Source of the DNA: CAZQSL01 sp964595945
Lineage (GTDB): Bacteria > UBP15 > UBA6099 > JAJRTR01
Direction of reading: 5' to 3'
Assembly: GCA_964595945.1 (NCBI GenBank)
Contig: CAZQSL010000086.1
Coordinates: 1-16,273 of the forward strand
DNA length: 16,273 nucleotides
Positions 7,097-13,506 of the stretch are shown one piece after another (the first letter of the stretch is position 1; every line of letters starts with the position of its first letter). The translations under genes were made by a program, and so were the position numbers. A model generated the notes under the pieces. That model worked only from the letters and a program-made list of their open reading frames with translations, ran no database searches and was not told where the DNA came from.

Positions 7097-8584
7097 TTAT
7101 TGTTGCTGTGGTTGTGCGGCGATCCATTTTTCGGCGGATTCGATGCGTTTGAGGCTTTCGTCGCGACCGAGCACCTCCATGAGCTCGAAAAGTCCGGGCC
7201 CGGTGGTCTTGCCGGTAAGGGCGAGACGTGCGGGATGGATGAGCTCTTTGCCCAGGACGCCTTCGTCGTCGACCATGACATGCATGATACGCTCGATTTC
7301 AGCGCGTGTGTAGTCTGTGAGAGCCGATATTTTCGCGCGCAGGCGCTCAAGGATAGCGATGGTTTTTTCGCCCTTGAAATGTTTTCGGACGCCTTTTTCC
7401 TCGTATTCGGTGATATCCCTGAAGAAAAAGTCGGCGACTGTTTCAATATCGTTGACAGTTTTGAGGCGTTCGCCGCAGATGGAAACGATTTCGGCGAGCC
7501 AGTCGCGCCGGGCGTCGGCAGTGGCGGAGTCGATCATGCCTTTGGAGATAAGGTGGGCGATGCAGAGGTCGAGACGTCTGCCGGCGTCGATGGCGCCCAT
7601 CCAGTGGGCGTTGATATATTTCAGGCGGTCGTAGTCGAAGACTGACGGCGGTTTGCTCATGGCTTCGATGGAAAAGGCTTCGACGAGTTCGGGGAGTGTG
7701 AAAAATTCGTCTGTGGTTTTGGGATTCCACCCGAGGAAAGCGAGATAGTTGACGAGGGATTCCGAGAGATAGCCCTGCTCGCGGAACTGGTTGACGGAGA
7801 CGGCGCCATGCCGTTTGCTGAGTTTTGTGCGGTCAGGGCCGAGGATCATCGAGGTATGCAGATATTGCGGCACCCTGAGCCCGAGCGCCTGATTGATGAG
7901 TATCTGCTTGGGGGTGTTGGATATGTGGTCTTCGCCTCGTACGACGTGGGTGATTTCCATGAGGGCGTCGTCTATGCCATTGGTGAGCAGGAATATCGGC
8001 ACTCCGTTGGAGCGTACTATGATAAAGTCGTCGAGTTCGAACGAATTGAACACGATAGGTCCTCTAATGAGGTCGTCTACGATGATTTTTTCGTTTTCCG
8101 GGGTCTTGAACCTGATAGTATAGCGTTTTCCCTCCGCGTCGAGGCGCGCCCAGTCTTCGGGGGTGAGGCCGCGGCATTTTCCGCTGTATTTAAGTGGTTT
8201 TTTCTCTTTGAGGGCTGTTTCGCGGGCGGCTTCGATTTCCTCTTTCGTGCAGTAGCATCTGAAAACCGAGCCGTTATCGAATAACTTATCAATGGATTCC
8301 TCATATATCCCTGTCCTCTCCATCTGTCTGTAGGGACCGAACGGACCGCCCTTGTCAGGACCTTCATCCCAGTCGATTCCGAGAAAGGCGAGGTCATCCA
8401 TTATCATTCGTTCGAAATTATCGGTCGAACGCTCAAGGTCGGTGTCTTCCACTCTCAGCACAACGGTGCCTTTGTAGTGACGCGCCACGAGCCAGTTGAA
8501 TAGCGCGGTGTTGGCATTGCCGAAGTGCAGCATGCCGGTCGGCGAAGGGGCGAATCTTGTCCTGACTTTTCCCGTTTCAAGCAT
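7097..8584 (-). CDS. gltX: Glutamyl-tRNA synthetase
   Basis: Class I aminoacyl-tRNA synthetase charging tRNA-Glu (and possibly tRNA-Gln where GatCAB exists) in the cytoplasm; 495 aa. The Rossmann domain opens with RTRFAPSPTGMLHFGNA, where H20-F-G-N is the HIGH-type signature. VEDTD and the second signature K254-L-S-K-R-H-G bind substrate and ATP. The zinc site of E. coli GluRS is conserved with identical spacing: Cys110, Cys112, Tyr133 and Cys137. The C-terminal 180 residues form the helical anticodon-binding region. The ATG at 8584 is chosen because GAGGAG lies 9 nt upstream; an in-frame ATG at 8629 would add 15 non-conserved residues. The gene is monocistronic as far as the window shows, divergent from the large secreted-protein gene and convergent with the aminotransferase. 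Confidence 0.96.
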   Translation of the reverse strand: MLETGKVRTRFAPSPTGMLHFGNANTALFNWLVARHYKGTVVLRVEDTDLERSTDNFERMIMDDLAFLGIDWDEGPDKGGPFGPYRQMERTGIYEESIDKLFDNGSVFRCYCTKEEIEAARETALKEKKPLKYSGKCRGLTPEDWARLDAEGKRYTIRFKTPENEKIIVDDLIRGPIVFNSFELDDFIIVRSNGVPIFLLTNGIDDALMEITHVVRGEDHISNTPKQILINQALGLRVPQYLHTSMILGPDRTKLSKRHGAVSVNQFREQGYLSESLVNYLAFLGWNPKTTDEFFTLPELVEAFSIEAMSKPPSVFDYDRLKYINAHWMGAIDAGRRLDLCIAHLISKGMIDSATADARRDWLAEIVSICGERLKTVNDIETVADFFFRDITEYEEKGVRKHFKGEKTIAILERLRAKISALTDYTRAEIERIMHVMVDDEGVLGKELIHPARLALTGKTTGPGLFELMEVLGRDESLKRIESAEKWIAAQPQQQ

Positions 8585-8656
8585 TATGGAGTGCTCCTCA
8601 TCTTTTCCGTGATCGTCTTGGCCTGGCATAACGCCAGATCGGTCATCCGAATCATT

Positions 8657-8685
8657 ATTCTACTACCAGACGGCCTTTCTTGAAA
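8657..8685 (-). promoter_or_regulatory. Possible sigma-70 promoter of gltX
   Basis: Read on the minus strand, TTTCAA (8685-8680) and TAGAAT (8662-8657) are 17 bp apart. The -10 matches five of six consensus positions but the -35 only three. The predicted start is about 65 nt before the gltX ATG. A short stem, CTGGC/GCCAG at 8623-8637, would lie in the 5' leader. Confidence 0.35.
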
Positions 8686-8980
8686 CATGGAAAGAGGAAG
8701 ATTTGAAAAAGCCGTTTTTACAGGGCATTTCTACACTGTTTCTTTTGTCGAAAAATTTAGCTTTATTTTTTGCGGGGTTTCATTATATAATGCCAATACT
8801 CGAAATACGGGCTCTGCCGTTTTCCGCGGAAACCCCGGGACAACAGTGTGACATAATTGCAACGCATTGTTGCCAAAATGCCACACAATGCTGAATACAA
8901 TGCCATATCGGAAGTTGGCTGCATGGACAAAAGGCCCTGTATTCGAGAGCCCGTTCCGTAATTGCAAAATAAGCCCGGGA
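8686..8980 (+). promoter_or_regulatory. Long divergent intergenic region with a candidate enhancer cluster
   Basis: No convincing gene: short open frames here lack a ribosome binding site and family features. GCAAC-N5-GTTGC (8858-8872) is an inverted repeat. GCATTGT (8864-8870) is repeated inverted as ACAATGC at 8885-8891 and again at 8897-8903. This cluster sits about 105-150 bp upstream of the start predicted from the sigma-54 promoter, the usual place for enhancer-binding-protein sites. ATTATATAAT (8782-8791) contains a perfect TATAAT but lacks a good -35, and TTTCCGCGGAAA (8821-8832) is a perfect 12-bp palindrome of unknown role. Confidence 0.4.
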
Positions 8981-8996
8981 TTGGCACGAAAATTGC
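8981..8996 (+). promoter_or_regulatory. Sigma-54 (RpoN) -24/-12 promoter
   Basis: TTGGCACG (8981-8988), four A residues and TTGC (8993-8996) reproduce the -24/-12 consensus (YTGGCACG-N4-TTGC) with the invariant GG and GC in exact spacing. The start should be near 9008, giving a leader of about 40 nt to the ATG at 9049. Sigma-54 promoters require an ATP-dependent activator, so expression of the following secreted protein should depend on a signal. Confidence 0.85.
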
Positions 8997-9048
8997 GGAC
9001 CACTTAGTGGAAAAGAATGATTTTTACATAAGTTCAGGGAGGCACAAA

Positions 9049-12000
9049 ATGAAAAAGAAATTTATCCTGCTGGCGGTCACAATGCTGCTGACAGCCGGGA
9101 TGTCGATGCCGGCCTTTGCCGGTTTTTCCTTCCAGATACCGACCGTCCCGTTCACTCCGTTTATCAATTCGGTGTCGAACTCCACTCCTGTGGCGGGTAC
9201 TCCATCGTTCACGGTTTACGCCAACATAACGGGCGACGCCCAGATCGAAGCATGCTGCAAAGGCGTCTGTACTCACCAGTGCGCTCCCAACTGCTCTTTC
9301 GACTGCGGGATATCCGAATTCACGGGCATCGCGGACCCCCGCATCATACCCAATCCCACATGCATACCCAATATCAACGACACATCGGGCGGCGTGGCTA
9401 CCTCTGTCTGCGGCGGCAAAACCGGTAATCCGAAAGTATACTATTATTTTGATTCGAACCCGGATGCCAGACTTTCCATGGACATGACATATAATTCCGA
9501 GAGCGGCTTGTTCGAGGCGAATATCCCGATCGATGAAAAACCGATGGGGGAAGTCGTCACATATTACGTCATTGCTGCGGACAACCGGGGCAACACGGTA
9601 TCGGAAGTGCCGGACAAGGACACGGCGCCGTGCGGCTCACTCGATACGTGGGACATAGCTTACCAGACCCCCGCCATCGACAATTGCAAATTTGTCAACA
9701 GCGTCGACGGCTGCGGCGGCTACTTCATCACGAAAGACCCGGGCACACACATCTGCTCTTCGAGTAATTATACGGTCAATGACCCCCAAGATGACGCGTG
9801 CGGCAGAACCGGTGGCCTTAACACGGCTAACAACATCGCCGATGTACTCGGCATCGCCGTCGGCGCGGGCACCGGATACGCCAACCTCCCGGACACTCCC
9901 GTCGTCTGCGCCAGAATTGCGTTCGAAGCCCCGCCGCCACAACCAAACGATCAAACCAACGGCGACATGGACGGCTACATAATGATTTTCTTCAATCCCG
10001 ACATCCCTGACCCGAACCCCGCGGACGTCTACATGCCCAACGCGTTCGCCATCACCTACGTCCCCGAAATCGGATCGATCATGGGTACTCTCGTCAAAGC
10101 TCTCTGGAGCGGCGAGTGTATCACCAACCCCAATACTTCCACAGCCGACTACCTCAACAAATGCCCCCTCATCTCGGGCGATAATGATAATCTCGCGGTC
10201 GGTGTAAAAGGCAACGATCTCACGTTCATCGCGAAAAACGCGCTGCCCAACGGCGAGGTTATGCTCGGAGCGACCTCCAACTCGTTCCGCGCCATCATCG
10301 CGACCGGCGGCGTCGACATTACCGCGGAAGTCCCATTCTGGTTCGTCGATCTCTCTAACGGCATCGCGATGGTCAAAAACAACCACCAGGCGACAATTGG
10401 CGCGCCATCCAACCCTGCCGCGCCAAGCGTCTTCAAATCCAGATGCGTCTCCGGCGGCACGGAGTCGACAGGCACACAGTGCGCCCAGAGCACTACGAAA
10501 CCCGCGAACAACACCTGCCGCACCTATCTCAAAAAATCACCCGACTCAAGCTTCGCCACATCCTACAGGGCATATCACAGCATGACCGACAGCGCCACGA
10601 CTGCCATCGTGCCCGCAAACCTCGTCGAGACGATCACCACCAACATCGGCGGCGACAATATAGTCAACCACAATGTCACCACACTCGACGGCAAACCCCA
10701 TTATTACTTCTTCACTGCTACATACGGCGAACTCGAAACCAAAACAGCGGAGGCCACAAAATCCGTCTGCACCGTCGAAGACTGGGAAGCCCCCGTGCCA
10801 CCCACCGGCGTCGCCTGCGCTACCCCTGACGGCAACGATGACCGCTGCGAATGCGTATGGACGGCGGACACGCTTACCGACCCGTCGATCAAGGGATTCA
10901 ACCTCTACAACGAGGGCTTACCGGTCAACGCCACCCTAATCCCCGCCGTCAAAAATGTCGTAAGACAATACAGCGAGACGCAGAAAAACCTCACGGTCGG
11001 ACAGACACATCATTATGCCGTGACCACAGTCGACGCCGGCAACAACGAAACGTCGAAAACCCTCGAGAGCGTCAAGGCCGACTGTATCGTGACCGACAGA
11101 AAGCCGCCTAACGCCGTCGCCCCGAGCGCCGGCCTCGTTACGGGCCAGCTCACAGCCAACATCACTTGGACCAATGATCCCGAATCCGAAGATGCCCAGA
11201 ACTACTCCGTATACGAATGCAAAGTCACTATTGACACTATGACAGAATGCGTCACGGATACCGCCGGCTACTCGGCCATCGCTACCAACGTACCCAGGAC
11301 CGGCACGCTGAAGGCTTCGAAAACATACACGAATGAAGCGACCATGTGCTACTGGGTCAAGGCATGCGACGCCGCGGGCAACTGCTCCGCGTTTTCCGAA
11401 AACCCCACCAACAGAATCTGCATCAACGTCACCGCCACCGTCGACCTCGTGAAGCCCGACCACACCGCTTCCATCACCGCCACGGCTCCCGAAACAGGCA
11501 AAACATGCGTTGTCGAATGGGAGCGTATCACATCTGACAGCGACGGACCCTTCGAAAATGCCAGCTTCCCGGACCCGATACAACTCACCGGTTACAAAGT
11601 CTACAGAAAAGCGCCTACAGCCGGCTCATGCGCTTCGACAAATTTTGACCCCACGTCGGAAGACCCGGTCTACAGCCCCGGATTCGGCACATTGAAATAC
11701 ACGGACACCACGGGCCTCCAGAACGGGGAAACATACTGTTACATGGTCTATGGCATCGACCTGGCGGGCAACTTCTCGCTCGGCGGCACCCCACCCACCC
11801 CTGCCACATGCACCCCGCAGGACACACTCGCGCCAGACCCCGTGACAATGCTCACTCCCATGGACTTCGATGACACGTCCTGCACACCAAAGTGGAACAA
11901 AAGCGTTGAGGAAAACCCCACCTACAAACTTATGAAATGCACTCCCACAACCACCGTCTCCACCTGCACCACGGCGGCGAAGTTCGATGAAATCGACCTC

Positions 12001-13275
12001 GAGGAAACCCCCCCAATCGAAGAAGGCGGAATCCTCATCTACGAGGACGACGCGATAGTGGCCGATCAGCCCTATCTGTACTGCGTCATCACAAAAGACG
12101 CTTATGACAATCCCAAAACCATTTCATACACCACGGCGCCCACCGACACCAACTGCGCCCCCTGCACGCCGAGTAACAGGCCGGCCGCCCCTGTAGCGGT
12201 ACTTGGAGGCGCGATAAATGAAGACCTCGGCGTCAGGGTCTGGTACGATGATTCCCCGGCCGAGTCCGGCGGCTCATACTCCGTCTACCTTTGCCTGACC
12301 AACACCCAGTCACTGACCGGCTGCCTCAAAATCGCCTCCGGCATATCTCCCACAGAACAGCACGAACTCGGCGGCGATCCCTATCAGGTCGCCAACGCGA
12401 ATGTCCCTCAGGACGCCGAGTACTACGTCGGAGTCACATACACCAACACCAGCGGCGGAGAGTCATTCCCCACATGGGCTTCCGCAAAGGTCAGTCTCAA
12501 GGCGCCCGAACCGGAAGGCCCCTGCGCCGAAAATCCCGACTCATGCAAGTATGTATGGACTTTCTCTTCGAAATTCCTCAAATACTCCATCGAAGAATGC
12601 ACCAGACAGGAAACAGTAGTGGATGGTAAAACAGTAGTAACATGCCCAACCAACAAGTATCAAAAAGTGCTCGTACCGGACACCGATGTAATCATCGAAA
12701 TAGTGGACGGCAGCACACAATCAGTAACACCATTAAAGTCATTCCGCCCGGACTCCACCGGGACCCTTTCAGAGATCAGGGCGCACGCCGATGAGATAGG
12801 CAGCGCCGCCACCCTTATGGTCAGGGCGAACTACCCGGCGGGCACATATGACCCTCTCGCCAGCAAGCTCTGCTCCAATTATACCAACACCATGGTTCCG
12901 GCATCCGACCCCTGTTACTTCACCTTGAAAAAGGCATCCGCCACCGCCGAGGGTACCGTTCCTTTGGGTAAAGGACTGGAAAGGGCAACCGCGGGAGGGG
13001 GAGGATACGGCGGCGAGATCGGAAATGCCAACGGCGACAACGTGGTCAGTGTAAATGATATCATTGCTATCAAAAGAGCATACGGCTCATCGTATGGTTC
13101 CCCCTGCTACAGGGCATGGGCGGACTTCGACCTCAATGGCTCGGTCTCCGTTACCGACTTTGCAGTCCTGAAACGGTATATGTCCAAGACTATAGATGTA
13201 TCAGGTGGTCCCGCTGTCTCGGCGGCCAAGCTCACCGCGGCTAGCGACCCTATCGGCACGGACTGCACCAAATAA
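9049..13275 (+). CDS. Large secreted cysteine-rich multidomain protein with C-terminal dockerin (paralogue A)
   Basis: 1408-aa exported protein of unknown function. Residues 1-24 are a signal peptide (KKK, hydrophobic core, AFA before Gly25). Residues 25-456 form a cysteine-rich region shared with the next gene but not recognised otherwise; it has IPTVPFTP, CCKGVCTHQCAPNC (69-82), a beta-sandwich-like stretch ending VTYYVIAADNRGN, and a GDMDGY block. About five fibronectin-III-like modules follow (near 577, 682, 796, 923 and 1043 onward), each with a GY/NYSVY-type strand and a final D-x-x-GN turn, plus a less clear one at 457-576. After an unassigned region and a Gly-rich linker comes a dockerin-like module (1319-1378). 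GGAGG (9038-9042) lies 6 nt before the ATG; an upstream TTG reading from 8962 would bury the signal peptide. Many paired Cys suggest disulfides outside the cytoplasm. It is probably a surface or extracellular structural or adhesive protein; no catalytic domain was recognised. Confidence 0.88.
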   Translation: MKKKFILLAVTMLLTAGMSMPAFAGFSFQIPTVPFTPFINSVSNSTPVAGTPSFTVYANITGDAQIEACCKGVCTHQCAPNCSFDCGISEFTGIADPRIIPNPTCIPNINDTSGGVATSVCGGKTGNPKVYYYFDSNPDARLSMDMTYNSESGLFEANIPIDEKPMGEVVTYYVIAADNRGNTVSEVPDKDTAPCGSLDTWDIAYQTPAIDNCKFVNSVDGCGGYFITKDPGTHICSSSNYTVNDPQDDACGRTGGLNTANNIADVLGIAVGAGTGYANLPDTPVVCARIAFEAPPPQPNDQTNGDMDGYIMIFFNPDIPDPNPADVYMPNAFAITYVPEIGSIMGTLVKALWSGECITNPNTSTADYLNKCPLISGDNDNLAVGVKGNDLTFIAKNALPNGEVMLGATSNSFRAIIATGGVDITAEVPFWFVDLSNGIAMVKNNHQATIGAPSNPAAPSVFKSRCVSGGTESTGTQCAQSTTKPANNTCRTYLKKSPDSSFATSYRAYHSMTDSATTAIVPANLVETITTNIGGDNIVNHNVTTLDGKPHYYFFTATYGELETKTAEATKSVCTVEDWEAPVPPTGVACATPDGNDDRCECVWTADTLTDPSIKGFNLYNEGLPVNATLIPAVKNVVRQYSETQKNLTVGQTHHYAVTTVDAGNNETSKTLESVKADCIVTDRKPPNAVAPSAGLVTGQLTANITWTNDPESEDAQNYSVYECKVTIDTMTECVTDTAGYSAIATNVPRTGTLKASKTYTNEATMCYWVKACDAAGNCSAFSENPTNRICINVTATVDLVKPDHTASITATAPETGKTCVVEWERITSDSDGPFENASFPDPIQLTGYKVYRKAPTAGSCASTNFDPTSEDPVYSPGFGTLKYTDTTGLQNGETYCYMVYGIDLAGNFSLGGTPPTPATCTPQDTLAPDPVTMLTPMDFDDTSCTPKWNKSVEENPTYKLMKCTPTTTVSTCTTAAKFDEIDLEETPPIEEGGILIYEDDAIVADQPYLYCVITKDAYDNPKTISYTTAPTDTNCAPCTPSNRPAAPVAVLGGAINEDLGVRVWYDDSPAESGGSYSVYLCLTNTQSLTGCLKIASGISPTEQHELGGDPYQVANANVPQDAEYYVGVTYTNTSGGESFPTWASAKVSLKAPEPEGPCAENPDSCKYVWTFSSKFLKYSIEECTRQETVVDGKTVVTCPTNKYQKVLVPDTDVIIEIVDGSTQSVTPLKSFRPDSTGTLSEIRAHADEIGSAATLMVRANYPAGTYDPLASKLCSNYTNTMVPASDPCYFTLKKASATAEGTVPLGKGLERATAGGGGYGGEIGNANGDNVVSVNDIIAIKRAYGSSYGSPCYRAWADFDLNGSVSVTDFAVLKRYMSKTIDVSGGPAVSAAKLTAASDPIGTDCTK
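9253..9294 (+). other. Conserved five-cysteine motif in paralogue A
   Basis: CCKGVCTHQCAPNC, residues 69-82, with spacing CC-x3-C-x3-C-x3-C. It is identical in paralogue B (13714-13755). I do not recognise it from a named family. With a signal peptide in front, disulfide bonding or metal binding outside the cytoplasm are both possible. Confidence 0.7.
13003..13182 (+). other. Type-I dockerin-like module within paralogue A
   Basis: Two calcium-loop repeats: N1326-x-N1328-x-D1330-x3-S1334-x2-D1337, then IIAIKR; and D1359-x-D1361-x-N1363-x3-S1367-x2-D1370, then FAVLKRY. This duplicated EF-hand-like pattern is the hallmark of dockerins, which bind cohesins. The first loop starts with Asn instead of the usual Asp. 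No cohesin domain was recognised in the window. A free-standing calcium-binding module not used for cohesin docking is also possible. Confidence 0.82.
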
Positions 13276-13296
13276 CAACTCACGTGACACGCGCAT

Positions 13297-13322
13297 AAGG
13301 GCCGCCCGATGGCGGCCCTTTT
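13297..13322 (+). terminator. Rho-independent terminator after paralogue A
   Basis: AAGGGCCGCC (13297-13306) and GGCGGCCCTT (13311-13320) form a perfect 10-bp stem with a CGAT loop, followed by TT (four T in all). It starts 22 bp after the stop codon, so paralogue B should be transcribed separately. Confidence 0.87.
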
Positions 13323-13438
13323 CACTCAGGCGCTCTCCTGCCTCTCGAGCGGGTGCGGCACATCCCCCCGACCCTCGATGGCCCCCGGGGCTGCCAGGAT
13401 TCATGAATAAGGATTAGATGTTTTTTTCAGATACCGGC

Positions 13439-13466
13439 TTGAAAGAATGATATGCGGGCTTACTAT
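13439..13466 (+). promoter_or_regulatory. Possible sigma-70 promoter of paralogue B
   Basis: TTGAAA (13439-13444) and TACTAT (13461-13466) are 16 bp apart, matching the consensus at five and four of six positions. The predicted start lies about 34 nt before the ATG at 13507. No sigma-54 motif was found in this 231-bp gap, unlike the copy upstream. Confidence 0.4.
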
Positions 13467-13506
13467 TATCAGGGTAAATGTTTTGTGTAATACGGAGATG
13501 TGCCGG

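Noticed and set aside
7019..7645. 208-codon plus-strand frame within gltX
   Set aside because: Antisense to a conserved synthetase; composition is that of a reverse-frame artefact.
8703..8894. 63-codon plus-strand frame and overlapping 90-codon minus-strand frame (8731-9003) in the divergent intergenic region
   Set aside because: The plus-strand frame starts at TTG with no ribosome binding site, the minus-strand frame overlaps the sigma-54 promoter, and neither resembles a known protein.
8962..9048. N-terminal extension of paralogue A by 29 residues
   Set aside because: It would overlap the sigma-54 promoter and put a charged stretch before a classic signal peptide; ATG 9049 has an ideal ribosome binding site.
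9637..10386. 249-codon minus-strand frame within paralogue A
   Set aside because: The same region encodes a sequence conserved between the two paralogues on the plus strand, which accounts for it.
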